64,000 nt of DNA from Azorhizobium oxalatiphilum (GCF_014635325.1 NZ_BMCT01000001.1:1-64000), one strand, 5' to 3'; positions 43,018 to 54,546 are shown, counted from the first letter of the stretch. Numbers and translations: made by a program. Notes: generated by a model not told the origin, from the letters alone.

Positions 43018-43467
43018 GCCCAAGGGCCTACATCAGGGCCTGAATCCGGGCTGTGGCCGGAAGGTCACAGCCTAAGGCAAACGCTGCCGCCGCCTTAACC
43101 CCACCTCTTCGCCATCTTGGTGCCACGGGCCGTGGCCACTGCTAGGCCGTGCCTGTGCAGGGGCTTGCCGCTGCACAGCTTGCCGGACTGCCGATCGCCC
43201 CTCCGGGCGGCGGGTCATCTTTAGGAAACGGCAACCATAATTCGCAGTCTTTGCCCCGAAGCGGCCCTTGAGGCCTTTGGGGCAGGGAATGCAGGGATGG
43301 GCGGAACCTCCGCTTAACCAAGCGACTGCTAGAGCACCGTCGATGAGCTTGCAACGCACGCTGCTGGACGGACCGCTCTGCCAATCACAGGCCGGTATCC
43401 GCGCCACGGCGCCGGGGTCCGGCTCGAGGATCAACTGTCCGGGCTGAGTCAACAAGGAGACTCCGGG
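43018..43467. other. 450-base gene-free gap between tolB and pal
   Basis: This gap is long for an otherwise tight operon. A hairpin GGCTGTG (43049-43055) with CACAGCC (43066-43072) follows tolB and may end or attenuate the transcript. TTAACC pieces, the CtrA half-site, occur near 43094 and 43313. A hairpin-prone C/G stretch (GCAGGGGCTTGCCGCTGC) lies near 43157. No open frame with a ribosome site was accepted. The gap probably carries a separate pal promoter. Confidence 0.5.
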
Positions 43468-43962
43468 ATGCTTCAAATGGGTTTCGCTCGCGGCCTCCGG
43501 TTCGCCGCCATGATGGGTGTGATGCTGGCGCTTGCGGCTTGCGCCAACAATCCCAATGCCAATGGCGGTGCCGGCATGGGTGGCGCCGGCGGCCCTCCCG
43601 GCTCACCGCAGGAATTCGTGGTCTCCATCGGTGATCGCGTGTTCTTCGACACCGACCAGACCGACGTGTCGCCCGAGGCGCGCGCCATCCTGGACCGTCA
43701 GGCTCAGTGGCTGCAGCAGTACAATCGCTACACCTTCACCATCGAAGGCCACGCGGACGAGCGCGGCACCCGCGAATACAATATCGCTCTCGGCGCCCGC
43801 CGCGCCCAGAACGTGCGTGACTATCTGGTGTCGCGCGGCATCGATCCGGCGCGCATCCGCACCATCTCCTACGGCAAGGAACGTCCGGTGGCGGTGTGCA
43901 ACGACATCTCCTGCTGGTCGCAGAACCGTCGCGCTGTGACGGTGCTCAACCCGACCAGCTGA
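43468..43962 (+). CDS. pal: Pal, peptidoglycan-associated lipoprotein
   Basis: A 164-residue outer-membrane lipoprotein. The signal ends MLALAACANNPN with the lipobox LAAC, then a Gly-rich linker, then an OmpA-like domain: DRVFFDTDQTDVSPEARAIL, YTFTIEGHADERGTREYNIALGARRAQNVRDYL and RTISYGKERPVAVCND. It binds peptidoglycan (Asp and Arg in the OmpA loop are present) and TolB. The ribosome site AAGGAG lies upstream. A T-rich terminator follows. Confidence 0.97.
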   Translation: MLQMGFARGLRFAAMMGVMLALAACANNPNANGGAGMGGAGGPPGSPQEFVVSIGDRVFFDTDQTDVSPEARAILDRQAQWLQQYNRYTFTIEGHADERGTREYNIALGARRAQNVRDYLVSRGIDPARIRTISYGKERPVAVCNDISCWSQNRRAVTVLNPTS

Positions 43963-44097
43963 TGCCCCGTGCCGGCGACACGGCTGTTGTCGCTGGCAGG
44001 TACGCCGTTGCAGGCGGGGCCGCGGGCCTTTATGGTCCCGGTCCGGTCCCGCACCTGCCGGCGCATGAGGCGCAGATTGCGTTCTTGTCAGGCAAAG

Positions 44098-44130
44098 GAG
44101 CCGGCGTAACCTGCGCCGGCTCTTATGTTT
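44098..44130 (+). terminator. Intrinsic terminator after pal
   Basis: GAGCCGGCG (44098-44106) pairs with CGCCGGCTC (44114-44122) over nine bases, followed by TTATGTTTTTTA. It lies about 135 bases past the pal stop, so pal can end a transcript here and cpoB would have its own promoter. Confidence 0.8.
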
Positions 44131-44247
44131 TTTACGCTGGCGGGGGACTTTGGTGGGCCACACTTTGGACGTGATCACCCGACTAAGGTGGCGCGTTCGC
44201 GGGGCATAACCCATGTATTTGCCTGAAGTTCTTCCGGTAACGGCGCC

Positions 44248-45150
44248 ATGACCAGTAACGGCCTTTCAAAAGTCTTGCCTGCCCTCATTTGCGTGATGAC
44301 GCTGAGTGGGCCGGCTTTGGCGCAGCAGTCTGGTGGCGGGCTGTTCGGGGATATCTTCAAGCCGCCGGCCAATGTGCAGAACGATGCCGCGGCGACCGCC
44401 CAGCAGAGTGAACTGCTGATGCGGGTCGAGCGCATCGAGAACCAGCTGCGCCAGCTGACCGGCCAGATTGAACAACTTCAGTACCGGAACCAGCAGCTGG
44501 AGCAGCAACTGGGTGCCCGGGGCGGTGCTGTCCCGCCGACGGCGGTGGCGCCCGCGGTGCCGCGCCCGGGTGTCGGGACGGCTGCTGTGCCCCCCGGTCG
44601 CCGCTCCGACGCCTTCGATCCCACCGAGGATCCCGGTGCGCCCGGCTCGCCGCAGCCGCTCGGCTCGCCCGCCAGCGCTTCCGTGGCGCCGCCCCGTCCG
44701 ACCGGCGCGCCGCTCGATATCGGCGGTGCCCAGCGCCCCGGTGCGCAGCCGACGGCCTTGCCGGCTTCCACGCCCAAGGATTTGTTCGACCTCGGCTATT
44801 CTTATGTGCAGCGGCAGGACTATCCCGCCGCCGAGCAGACCTTCCGCCAGTTTCTGCAGGCCTATCCCGGCGATCGGCTGACACCCGATGCCACCTATCT
44901 GCTGGGGGAGAGCCTCTATCTCCGGCAGACCTACAAGGAGGCTGCCGAGCAGTTCCTCCAGGTGTCCACCAAATATCCCAACGCCACCAAGGCTCCTGAC
45001 GCTTTGTTGAGGCTTGGCCAGTCTTTGGCCGCCCTGAACGAGCGCGAGGCCGCCTGTGCCACCTTCGCCGAAGTGGACCGGAAGTTCCCGCGCGCCACGT
45101 CCAGCCTGCGTCAGGCTGTCGAACGTGAGCAGAAACGTGCAGGTTGCTGA
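44248..45150 (+). CDS. cpoB: CpoB/YbgF, Tol-Pal system periplasmic protein
   Basis: A 300-residue periplasmic protein. It has a signal peptide (LPALICVMTLSGPALA), a trimerising coiled coil (LLMRVERIENQLRQLTGQIEQLQYRNQQLEQQ split over residues 50-85), a Pro/Gly-rich linker, then TPR repeats: LFDLGYSYVQRQDYPAAEQTF, ATYLLGESLYLRQTYKEAA and ALLRLGQSLAALNEREAAC. In E. coli CpoB links PBP1B and Tol activity during constriction. Its 3' end overlaps tilS. Confidence 0.92.
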   Translation: MTSNGLSKVLPALICVMTLSGPALAQQSGGGLFGDIFKPPANVQNDAAATAQQSELLMRVERIENQLRQLTGQIEQLQYRNQQLEQQLGARGGAVPPTAVAPAVPRPGVGTAAVPPGRRSDAFDPTEDPGAPGSPQPLGSPASASVAPPRPTGAPLDIGGAQRPGAQPTALPASTPKDLFDLGYSYVQRQDYPAAEQTFRQFLQAYPGDRLTPDATYLLGESLYLRQTYKEAAEQFLQVSTKYPNATKAPDALLRLGQSLAALNEREAACATFAEVDRKFPRATSSLRQAVEREQKRAGC

Positions 45151-46207
45151 GCGCCCCGGCGCAGATCCCATCCTTGATGAGGAGCTGGAAGGTCTGTTCG
45201 GCCTCTTCCGTGGGCATTCCCGCATTCTGCTCGGCGTTTCCGGCGGGCCGGACTCCACGGCTCTGCTGCTGCTGGCCCGCAATTGGCGCTACAGTCAGCT
45301 CGATGGCCCGAGTTTCTGTGTCGCCACCGTCGATCATGGCCTGCGGCCGGGATCGGACACGGAGGCGGCCGGGGTGGGCGCGCTTTGCGAGAATCTGGGC
45401 ATGCCCCACGTGGTGCTGCCCTGGCGGGGGCCGAAGCCCGGGACGCGGATTCAGGAAGCCGCCCGCGACGAGCGCTATACCTTGCTGAAGGCGTTCGCCC
45501 GCGAGAACCGGCTCGATGCCCTCGCGCTGGCGCATACGCTGGATGATCAGGCCGAGACCGTTCTGTTCCGCCTATGCCGGGGCTCCGGCATCGCCGGGCT
45601 TGCCGCCATGCGGCAGGTGTCCCGGCGCCGGGGGCTGACGATCCTGCGCCCCTTCCTCGATTTGCCCAAGGCACGGCTGGTGGCGACCCTGGAGGCCTCC
45701 GGCACGCCGTTCGTCCGGGACCCCAGCAACTCCGACCCGCGCTTCACCCGTCCCCGGCTGCGCATGATGGCGCCGGTGCTGGAAAGCGAGGGGCTGGATG
45801 CGCAGCGGCTTGCTTTGCTCGCCCGCCGCGCCGCCCGTGCGGATGCCGCGCTGGAGCTGCAGACCGACACCGCGCAGGCGGAGGTGGGCCTTCAGCCCTG
45901 GGGTGATGAAGGGCCGCTACGCATGGACGCAGTCCGTTTCTTCGCCTTGCCGGATGAGATCGCCCTGCGTCTGCTGATGCGCGGCGTGATGGCGCGGGCC
46001 TCCGAGGGTACCGTGGAACTGGCGAAGGCCGAACGGCTGCTGGAGGCATTCCGCATCTCGCATGATACCGGAAGCCGCCTGCGCCGGACCCTTGCGGGGG
46101 CAGTCGTCACCCTCAGGCAAGGGACGCTGAGTATCGTTACGGCACCCTTGCGGCAGGTGGGAACGAGAGCGCGCTCGACTTTGCTGGCATCGCAATCAAA
46201 ATCGTGA
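45125..46207 (+). CDS. tilS: tRNA(Ile)-lysidine synthase TilS
   Basis: A 360-residue ATP-dependent enzyme that changes C34 of tRNA-Ile(CAU) to lysidine. It has the PP-loop LLGVSGGPDSTALLLLA, FCVATVDHGLRPGSDTEA, and LALAHTLDDQAETVLFRLCRGSGIAGLAAM. The start is a GTG at 45125 or 45137, both inside the end of cpoB; no ATG gives a full PP-loop lead. The C-terminal part is short compared with the E. coli enzyme but contains LPDEIALRLLMRGVM. It is followed by ftsH, a common order. Confidence 0.92.
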   Translation: MSRNVQVAERPGADPILDEELEGLFGLFRGHSRILLGVSGGPDSTALLLLARNWRYSQLDGPSFCVATVDHGLRPGSDTEAAGVGALCENLGMPHVVLPWRGPKPGTRIQEAARDERYTLLKAFARENRLDALALAHTLDDQAETVLFRLCRGSGIAGLAAMRQVSRRRGLTILRPFLDLPKARLVATLEASGTPFVRDPSNSDPRFTRPRLRMMAPVLESEGLDAQRLALLARRAARADAALELQTDTAQAEVGLQPWGDEGPLRMDAVRFFALPDEIALRLLMRGVMARASEGTVELAKAERLLEAFRISHDTGSRLRRTLAGAVVTLRQGTLSIVTAPLRQVGTRARSTLLASQSKS

Positions 46208-46398
46208 AGCGTTCTATCATCAAGTTTAAGAGCCGGATCGCAGCAAATTCAGCGTGTCGGGGAGTGCTCGTCCTTGGCAAGGCGGGGGGCGACCCCTAGA
46301 TTACGGGAGGACGCGGCGGGATTTCGACGCGAGACGGGCGGATTTTCGCGATCCTGCAGCCTTTCTCGACGATGTCAGCCGTGCCCCATGAGGGACCA

Positions 46399-48318
<1,920 letters not shown>

Positions 48319-48342
48319 TCCGGCCCAAGTGTAACGCAAACG

Positions 48343-48368
48343 AAATGCCCGCCTTCTGGCGGGCATTT
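48343..48368 (+). terminator. Terminator after ftsH
   Basis: AAATGCCCGCC (48343-48353) pairs with GGCGGGCATTT (48358-48368) over 11 bp with a TTCT loop, followed by CTGTTTTG. A clear intrinsic terminator 25 bases past the stop. Confidence 0.88.
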
Positions 48369-48434
48369 CTGTTTTGGGCCGCATCGACACTCCCTTTCCC
48401 CTTTGCCATAAGCGGAAGCGAAAGCTGCCTGCCC

Positions 48435-49970
48435 ATGCCTCCGCCTTCCCGCCCCGCTCTTGTCCGCACCTCGCTCGTATCTGCCGCGACCCTTGGCTCG
48501 CGGGTGCTGGGGTTCGCGCGGGATGCAGGAACCGCAGCCGTGCTGGGTGTCGGGCCGTTGGCGGATGCGCTCATGGCCGCTCTTTCCTTGCCGCTGCTTG
48601 CACGCCGCCTGCTGGCGGAAGGGGCCTTCAATGCCGCGCTGATTCCGGCCCTCGTGCGTCGCGAAGCCTCCGCCGGCTCCGCTGCTGCGCGCCCCCTCGC
48701 CACCGCCACGCTCTGGCTGCTGCTGGCTCTGCTCTGCCTGTTCGCGCTGCTGGGCGGGCTCTTCATGCCGGCGTTGATCCGGCTGCTGGCGCCGGGGTTC
48801 GAGCCCGGCGGCGCGCGCGCGGATCTCGCAATCGCCTGCGGGCGCATCGCCTTGCTCTATCTCCCGCTCGCCGGGGCAGCTGCCGTCTATGGCGGGCTGG
48901 CCAACCGCGATGGGCGCGTGGTGCTGCCGTCTCTGGCCCCCGTGCTGGCGAATGTCGTGGTGTTGTCCGCCATCGTCTTCATCGCCTTCGAGGGCCTGAT
49001 TGGCACAGCCGAGGCGGCGCACGCCATGGCTATCGCCACGGTGGCGGCGGGCATCGCCCAACTGGCGCTGATGGTGCGGGCCGCGCGGCGCTCGCCCGCC
49101 TTGCCCGGCGGTGCTGCCGCCGATTGGCGTGGTGCCCGCACCGTGATGCGCGCCAGCGCGCCGGCCCTGCTGTTCGCCGGTCTGGCCCAACTGCGCATCA
49201 TTCTTGCGGCGGCGGTGCTCTCCGCCGATCCCGGCAGCGTCTCGGCCTTGAATTACGCCCAGCGACTCGTGGATCTGCCGCTGGGTCTTGTGGGGGCCAG
49301 CGCCGGTGCGGTCCTGGTGCCTCTGCTGGTGGCCGGAGGCGGTGGTGCGGGGCGACAGGCGACCGGGGCCGTGATCGCCGCTTTGAGCCTCGCCATGCCG
49401 GCGGCATTGGGCCTGCTGCTGCTGGCCGATCCCATCGTCGCGGTGCTCTACCAGCGGGGCGGTTTCACCGCAGAGGATGCGCAGGTGACGGCGGCTCTGC
49501 TGGCCATGCTTGCGCTCGCCTTGCCCGCGCAGGGGCTGGAGCGGGTGCTGGCGGCGACCGCCCTGACCCATGGGCTGACCCGCGCCGTGGAGCGGATCGG
49601 CCTCGGCTCGCTCCTTCTGTGCCTGCTGCTGGTGGCGGGCCTGTCGGCCGGCTTTGGCACGGTCATTGGCGTAGCCGGCATCGCGCTCAGCGCCACGCTC
49701 AGCGCCTCGGCCATGCTGCTGTTGCTGGCCGCGCGCGGCCATCTGGCCATGGACGGTCGCGTGCTGCGGCAACTGGCCGGCCTTGTGACGGCAAGCCTGC
49801 TCATGGCGGCGACCGTGTTCGGCCTCGCCGCAAGCTGGCCGGCGCCGCGGCCCCAGAGTCTTGCAGGGGTGCTGCATCTGGCAGCGCTCATCGGGGCCGG
49901 GATGCTTGTTTATGGAGGCGTCATGCTTGCGCTCATCCGGCGCGGGCGCAGATCGGGGAAGAACACATGA
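48435..49970 (+). CDS. murJ: Lipid II flippase MurJ
   Basis: A 511-residue polytopic membrane protein with about 14 helices. The N-terminus RTSLVSAATLGSRVLGFARDAGTAAVLG and RLLAEGAFNAALIPALVRRE are the MurJ/MviN signature; Arg residues of the cavity are kept. Later DLPLGLVGASAGAVLVPLL and VLYQRGGFTAEDAQVTAALLA also match. It moves lipid-linked peptidoglycan precursor across the inner membrane. The start at 48435 has no strong ribosome site. The stop overlaps the next start (ATGA). Confidence 0.95.
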   Translation: MPPPSRPALVRTSLVSAATLGSRVLGFARDAGTAAVLGVGPLADALMAALSLPLLARRLLAEGAFNAALIPALVRREASAGSAAARPLATATLWLLLALLCLFALLGGLFMPALIRLLAPGFEPGGARADLAIACGRIALLYLPLAGAAAVYGGLANRDGRVVLPSLAPVLANVVVLSAIVFIAFEGLIGTAEAAHAMAIATVAAGIAQLALMVRAARRSPALPGGAAADWRGARTVMRASAPALLFAGLAQLRIILAAAVLSADPGSVSALNYAQRLVDLPLGLVGASAGAVLVPLLVAGGGGAGRQATGAVIAALSLAMPAALGLLLLADPIVAVLYQRGGFTAEDAQVTAALLAMLALALPAQGLERVLAATALTHGLTRAVERIGLGSLLLCLLLVAGLSAGFGTVIGVAGIALSATLSASAMLLLLAARGHLAMDGRVLRQLAGLVTASLLMAATVFGLAASWPAPRPQSLAGVLHLAALIGAGMLVYGGVMLALIRRGRRSGKNT

Positions 49971-50836
49971 CGGTGGACGTGCGTTTCCTTGCCTATCCGA
50001 GTGCCGATGGCCTTGCCCTGTTCGCCCGCCAATGGGGCGAGCCGCAGCCGCGCCTGCCGGTGGTTCTGCTGCCGGGCCTCACCCGCAATTCGCGGGATTT
50101 CGAGGCGCTTGCGGAAGCTCTGTCACAGCATCCCGAGACCCCCCGGCAGGTGATCGGCTTCGATTTTCGCGGGCGGGGCGGCTCGGCCTATGGGCCGGTT
50201 TCCACCTACACGCCGCTTCAGGAGGCGCAGGACACGCTGCGGGGGCTGGCCGCGCTGGGCATCTCGCGGGCCATCTTTCTCGGCACGTCGCGGGGCGGGC
50301 TGGTGATGCTGACTCTGGCGCTGCTGAAGCGCGTGGATCTGTTCGCGGGTGCCATCTTCAACGACATCGGCCCGGTGATCGAGCCGGCGGGCCTTGCGCG
50401 CATCGCCGGCTATGTGGGCAAGCCCGTGCCGGAGGACTGGCCGGGGATGGTGGCCGAGCTGAAGGCAACGCAGGGCTTTCTCTTTCCCGGCCTCTCGGAC
50501 GAGGAGTGGGAGCGCTATGCCCGCCAGATCTATCGCGATGATGCCGGCCGGCCCCGCCTTGCCTACGATCCGGCGCTGGAAGAGGCGTTCCGGGCGTTCG
50601 ATCCCGCCAAGCCGCTTCCCGATCTCTGGCCCGCCTTCGAGGCATTTGCGGACGTCCCGACCATGGTCGTCCACGGCGCCCTGTCGGACATCCTCTCGGA
50701 AGCGAGCGTGACGGAAATGGCCGCGCGCCATCCGGGCCTCATTGTCCACCGGGTGGAGGATCAGGGCCATGCGCCGCTGCTGTGGGATGCGGCCACGCAG
50801 GAGGCCCTGCGTACCTTCATGGATGGCATCGGCTGA
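49967..50836 (+). CDS. Alpha/beta hydrolase
   Basis: A 289-residue alpha/beta hydrolase fold enzyme: [38 protein letters not shown], and the nucleophile elbow [16 protein letters not shown] (Ser in GTSRG). Acid and His are likely in [13 protein letters not shown] and [12 protein letters not shown]. The substrate is unknown. It is coupled to murJ by a four-base overlap, and in Rhizobiales this type of gene commonly lies next to murJ and trpS (from memory). Confidence 0.88.
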   Translation: MTVDVRFLAYPSADGLALFARQWGEPQPRLPVVLLPGLTRNSRDFEALAEALSQHPETPRQVIGFDFRGRGGSAYGPVSTYTPLQEAQDTLRGLAALGISRAIFLGTSRGGLVMLTLALLKRVDLFAGAIFNDIGPVIEPAGLARIAGYVGKPVPEDWPGMVAELKATQGFLFPGLSDEEWERYARQIYRDDAGRPRLAYDPALEEAFRAFDPAKPLPDLWPAFEAFADVPTMVVHGALSDILSEASVTEMAARHPGLIVHRVEDQGHAPLLWDAATQEALRTFMDGIG

Positions 50837-50978
50837 GGCGGTTGCGCGCATGCCAGAGCGCATACCCTTGCATCACGGGGCGGGGGCTGGCATGACGCGC
50901 CTTCCTTATCTTCGGGCGGCGCCGCACGGTGCCGCTCTCATCGTGCGGGCGGTCCATACGCCCTTCAGGAGGTCGCCA

Positions 50979-52016
50979 ATGGCGGCGGTCGCGGAACGCG
51001 TCTTCTCGGGCGTCCAGCCCACCGGCAATCTGCATCTCGGCAACTACCTCGGGGCGATCAAGCGCTTCGTCTCGTTGCAGGACAGCTACGAGTGCATCTA
51101 TTGCGTCGTGGATATGCACGCCATCACCGTGTGGCAGGATCCGGCCGAGCTGAAGCGCCATACCCGCGAGGTCACGGCTGCCTTCATCGCCTGCGGTATC
51201 GACCCCAAGCGCCACATTGTCTTCAACCAGAGCCAGGTCTCGGGCCACGCCGAACTGGCCTGGATCTTCAACTGCGTCGCTCGCATGGGCTGGATGAACC
51301 GCATGACGCAGTTCAAGGAGAAGGCCGGCAAGGACCGCGAGAATGTCTCGCTGGGCCTGTTCGCCTATCCCAGCCTGATGGCCGCCGACATCCTGCTCTA
51401 TCGCGCCACCCATGTGCCGGTGGGCGAGGACCAGAAGCAGCATCTGGAGCTGACCCGCGACATCGCGCAGAAGTTCAACGTGGACTTCGGGCCGTCCATC
51501 GTCGCCAACGGCCATAATGACACTTTCTTCCCGATGACCGAGCCGCTGATCGCGGGACCGGCCACGCGCGTGATGAGCCTGCGTGACGGGGCGAAGAAGA
51601 TGTCGAAGTCGGATGCATCAGACAATTCGCGCATCAACCTCACCGACGACGCGGACACCATCGCCGCCAAGATCCGCAAGGCCAAGACCGATCCGGAGCC
51701 TTTGCCGTCCGAGGAAGAGGGCCTGAAGGCGCGTCCCGAGGCGGATAATCTCGTGGGCATCTATGCCGCGCTCAACGACACCACCAAGCAGGCGGTGCTG
51801 GGCGAGTATGGCGGCGGCCAGTTCTCTACCTTCAAGATGGCGCTGGTGGATCTGGCGGTGGCCAAGCTCGGCCCCATCGGCGAGGAGATGCAGCGCCTGA
51901 TGGGTGATGTCTCGGCCATCGACGCCATCCTGTCGGAGGGTGCCGACCGGGCACGGGTGATCGCGGACAAGACCATCCGTGACGTGAAGGACATCGTAGG
52001 CATGGTTCGCGGCTGA
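50979..52016 (+). CDS. trpS: Tryptophanyl-tRNA synthetase
   Basis: A 345-residue class I aminoacyl-tRNA synthetase charging tRNA-Trp. It has [23 protein letters not shown] (HIGH-type motif), [17 protein letters not shown]-type region [18 protein letters not shown], and KMSKS in [18 protein letters not shown] 50979 lies just after AGGAGG, the best ribosome site in the area. Full length. Confidence 0.96.
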   Translation: MAAVAERVFSGVQPTGNLHLGNYLGAIKRFVSLQDSYECIYCVVDMHAITVWQDPAELKRHTREVTAAFIACGIDPKRHIVFNQSQVSGHAELAWIFNCVARMGWMNRMTQFKEKAGKDRENVSLGLFAYPSLMAADILLYRATHVPVGEDQKQHLELTRDIAQKFNVDFGPSIVANGHNDTFFPMTEPLIAGPATRVMSLRDGAKKMSKSDASDNSRINLTDDADTIAAKIRKAKTDPEPLPSEEEGLKARPEADNLVGIYAALNDTTKQAVLGEYGGGQFSTFKMALVDLAVAKLGPIGEEMQRLMGDVSAIDAILSEGADRARVIADKTIRDVKDIVGMVRG

Positions 52017-52127
52017 GCGGACGGTTCATCTCAGAGTATGACACGGGGTGCGGGCTTTCGCCCGCGCCCCGTTGCCTTGTCCGGGCCATGGGGCCGGCCT
52101 AGATTTCCCCGTGAACAGGAGGCCCGC

Positions 52128-52868
52128 ATGACGGCGAACGCGACCATCGACCCCACCGAAGTCGCCCGTTTCGACGCGCTCGGCGAGGCCTGGTGGGATC
52201 CCAAGGGCAAGATGGCGCCGCTGCACGCCATCAATCCCGTGCGCCTTGGTTTCGTGCGCGACGTGCTGGTGCGGCACTTCGGCCATGATGCCCGCAGCTT
52301 GCGCCCGCTCAAAGGTTTGCGCATCCTCGACATCGGTTGCGGCGGCGGTTTGCTGAGCGAGCCTCTGGCGCGCATGGGCGCCGAGGTGGTGGGCGTGGAT
52401 CCCGCGCCCCAGAACATCGCAATTGCCTCCGCCCATGCGGCCGAGGCCGGAGTCGTGGTGGACTACCGGCAGGGCACCGCCGAAGAACTGGCGGATGCCG
52501 GCGAGCAGTTCGACGTGGTGCTGGCGCTGGAGGTGGTGGAGCATGTGGCCGATGTGGGCCTGTTCCTGCGCCGGGCCGGGGAGATGGTGAGCCCCAACGG
52601 GGTGATGATCGTCTCTACCCTCAACCGCACCGCCAAGAGCTTTGCGCTGGCCATCGTGGGCGCGGAATACGTGCTGCGATGGCTGCCGCGTGGTACCCAT
52701 AGCTGGGACAAGTTCATCACGCCCGAAGAACTGGAGGCCGTGCTGGCGGCGGCGGGCTTCAGCGTGAGCGAGCTGGCGGGCATGGTCTACAACCCGCTCG
52801 GCGGCGAATGGCGGATCGCGGCGGATACGGACGTCAATTATTTCTCGGTGGCGACTCCCTCGGCCTGA
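52128..52868 (+). CDS. ubiG: Ubiquinone biosynthesis O-methyltransferase UbiG
   Basis: A 246-residue SAM-dependent methyltransferase acting on the hydroxyl groups in ubiquinone synthesis. It has RFDALGEAWWDPKGKMAPLHAINPVRL, the SAM loop LRILDIGCGGGLLSEPLARMG with the acidic VVGVDPAPQN, and VVLALEVVEHVADVGLFL, all standard UbiG blocks. Start 52128 follows AGGAGG. The final codons lie in an 18-base tandem repeat. The exosortase locus follows on the opposite strand. Confidence 0.96.
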   Translation: MTANATIDPTEVARFDALGEAWWDPKGKMAPLHAINPVRLGFVRDVLVRHFGHDARSLRPLKGLRILDIGCGGGLLSEPLARMGAEVVGVDPAPQNIAIASAHAAEAGVVVDYRQGTAEELADAGEQFDVVLALEVVEHVADVGLFLRRAGEMVSPNGVMIVSTLNRTAKSFALAIVGAEYVLRWLPRGTHSWDKFITPEELEAVLAAAGFSVSELAGMVYNPLGGEWRIAADTDVNYFSVATPSA

Positions 52869-52892
52869 GGCTGGCCCTCGGCCTGAGGCTGG
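52857..52892 (+). repeat. 18-bp tandem duplication at the ubiG stop
   Basis: CCCTCGGCCTGAGGCTGG occurs twice end to end (52857-52874 and 52875-52892). The first copy carries the ubiG stop codon. It marks the edge between ubiG and the exosortase locus and may be a slippage or insertion scar. Confidence 0.8.
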
Positions 52893-52902
52893 CGCCCGGC
52901 GC

Positions 52903-53391
52903 TCAGCTGGCGGCGTCCTTCGGCTGAGTGGCGATGTCACCCCAGGGCAGGGCGCGGGCCGAGCAGGTCCGGTCGGCGATCACGCCCAGCACGGGCGGGA
53001 CGGTCGAGTGTATGCCGAGGCGTTGCAGGACAAGCGTCTTGTAGAGGTCGGCTCGGGTGCGCCAGATGGGCTGGTCGTCGGTGACGGTGCCCGTATAGAC
53101 GAAGAAGACATCGTCCTCCGGTGTCGCCAGATTGCGCACGACGCCGCTGTGCCAGCCTTGCGGAGCGACGATCGCCACCTGCATCTTGCACTTGGGGCCG
53201 GTGCCCTGCATCACCAGCAGATCCAGATCCTGCGTGGCGTTGCGCACGGTGATGCCGTTCTTCTTGAGGAACAGGGCAGTGCTCATCATCGTGGCCCGCA
53301 GCGGATCGGTCGCCGGGGCGGGAGCTTCGCTGCTCGGCAGCTTGAGCGCCACGCTCGCCAGGAGCAGGACCACGAAAGCTCCCTTAAGCAT
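52903..53391 (-). CDS. Exosortase-associated protein of unknown function
   Basis: A 162-residue protein with an N-terminal membrane or signal segment (LKGAFVVLLLASVALKLP) and an extracytoplasmic part: ATQDLDLLVMQGTGPKCKMQV, APQGWHSGVVRNLATPEDDVFFVY and RTRADLYKTLVLQRLGIHSTVPPVLGVIADRTCSARALPW. Two cysteines (in PKCKM and DRTCSA) could form a disulfide. It is positioned like the EpsI-type accessory genes of exosortase systems, but no EpsI motif was recognised. ATG 53391 overlaps the exosortase stop by eight bases, so translation is coupled. An ATG at 53433 would overlap more. Confidence 0.72.
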   Translation of the reverse strand: MLKGAFVVLLLASVALKLPSSEAPAPATDPLRATMMSTALFLKKNGITVRNATQDLDLLVMQGTGPKCKMQVAIVAPQGWHSGVVRNLATPEDDVFFVYTGTVTDDQPIWRTRADLYKTLVLQRLGIHSTVPPVLGVIADRTCSARALPWGDIATQPKDAAS

Positions 53392-54259
53392 GGGCAAGGT
53401 TTCCCTGCCGGGGGTTGAGCAGGCGAATACCATACCAGCAGAACACCACCAGCGCGGCCGTGGTGATCCAGCTCACCACGGCATTGCCGATGGGGCCGTG
53501 CAGCAAGGCGTGATGGGTGGGATTGAGTGCCAGTATGACGAGGCGTGCCACGTTGAAACCGGCAACCATGATGCAGGCCAGGATGCCCCACAGAATGGCG
53601 GGGGCCGACCATGGCGTGCGGGAACCGGTCAGGAAGGCGATCCAGCACAGCTGGGCCAGCGTGATATTCGCCAGCGACGAGCAGGTGGGCGCGATCCACA
53701 TCACGCCCGAGCCATCCAGATAGCGCACGGCATTGTCCACGTGGGTGGAGCCCACGAGCTTCGAGACCATGGTGGCGTCAAGGCGCAGGATCGGGCCGCT
53801 GAGCGCCGACAGCATCAGGCGCGCCCAGAGCATGGGAATGCTCAGCGCCAGCAGCAGCCATCCGGTCTCGCGCAGATGAGAGCCCTTCTCACCCGAGCAC
53901 AGGAGGTAGATCGACAGGCCGCTGAGGGCCAGCCAGCTCATCTGTGCGATGGGAACGAAGAATGCGGCGAGGCAAATCGCGCCCACCACAAGATCAGGCC
54001 GTGTGACGGGCGCGTCGGTTTCTTTCCAGATCTGGGTCGGGACCATATAGATGGCAACCCAGACAATGGCGCTGATGTCGAATGTATTCATCAGCCCGGC
54101 GAACCAGCCGATATTGTGCGCGCTTTCAAGCACGCGGCTGATCAAGCCATTGGCGAATCCGATAAGAACCAGCGCGGCGAAGAAGTCCTTCCGCCGCAGC
54201 TGGCTAGCGAAGGCGTGGCGCGCCCAGGCGCGCGCGACGCTCAGCGACGGCGCTGCCAT
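53384..54259 (-). CDS. Exosortase/archaeosortase family transpeptidase
   Basis: A 291-residue polytopic membrane protein with about seven or eight hydrophobic helices. The three residues known as catalytic in the family are in order: Cys193 in WIAPTCSSLANI, Arg239 in FNVARLVIL and His254 in LLHGPIGN. Exosortases cut a C-terminal sorting tail of secreted proteins and attach them to the envelope. It is shorter than EpsH-type enzymes that carry a fused EpsI domain. The start overlaps the 3' end of a short substrate-like gene by 19 bases, and the accessory gene overlaps its stop. No polysaccharide genes are nearby. The exact exosortase subtype cannot be named from memory with safety. Confidence 0.85.
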   Translation of the reverse strand: MAAPSLSVARAWARHAFASQLRRKDFFAALVLIGFANGLISRVLESAHNIGWFAGLMNTFDISAIVWVAIYMVPTQIWKETDAPVTRPDLVVGAICLAAFFVPIAQMSWLALSGLSIYLLCSGEKGSHLRETGWLLLALSIPMLWARLMLSALSGPILRLDATMVSKLVGSTHVDNAVRYLDGSGVMWIAPTCSSLANITLAQLCWIAFLTGSRTPWSAPAILWGILACIMVAGFNVARLVILALNPTHHALLHGPIGNAVVSWITTAALVVFCWYGIRLLNPRQGNLAHA

Positions 54260-54480
54260 TTCATGGCCCTGTAGAAGCCGAAGGCCGCGAGCAGGGGCAG
54301 GCCTGCGGCGGCAATCGGGGCTGGCGCACCATGACTACCTCCGTGGCCGCCTCCATGGCCGCCACCACCACCGCCGAAGCTGATTTCGATGAAGCCGAAG
54401 TTGAACGTGAAAGCATTAGCCATGCTCACCGAGCTCAAACCTAGAATGGAAGTCAGCAGGATAAGGCGCAAGATACGCAT
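54241..54480 (-). CDS. Short secreted Gly/His-rich protein with C-terminal sorting-type tail
   Basis: A 79-residue protein. It has a signal peptide (LILLTSILGLSSVSMANA), a mature part of about 20 residues rich in Gly and His (GGGHGGGHGGSHG), then GAPAPIAAAGLPLLAAFGFYRAMKWQRRR. The tail has the tripartite form of an exosortase target: short motif, hydrophobic helix, basic end. The motif APAP...AAGLP differs from the usual VPEP. It directly precedes and overlaps the exosortase gene. A good ribosome site (GGGAAG) precedes ATG 54480. It is paralogous to the protein encoded at 54660-54872. Confidence 0.82.
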   Translation of the reverse strand: MRILRLILLTSILGLSSVSMANAFTFNFGFIEISFGGGGGGHGGGHGGSHGAPAPIAAAGLPLLAAFGFYRAMKWQRRR

Positions 54481-54546
54481 AACACTCTTCCCAAAGCGAT
54501 GTCATTACCGGCGTTGAGCTGGTTTGACGCACGGGTTGTGAGGGCG

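Noticed and set aside
53132-54274. A 380-residue plus-strand frame opposite the exosortase
   Set aside because: Antisense to a gene with an intact catalytic set; the product has no recognisable domain or signal.
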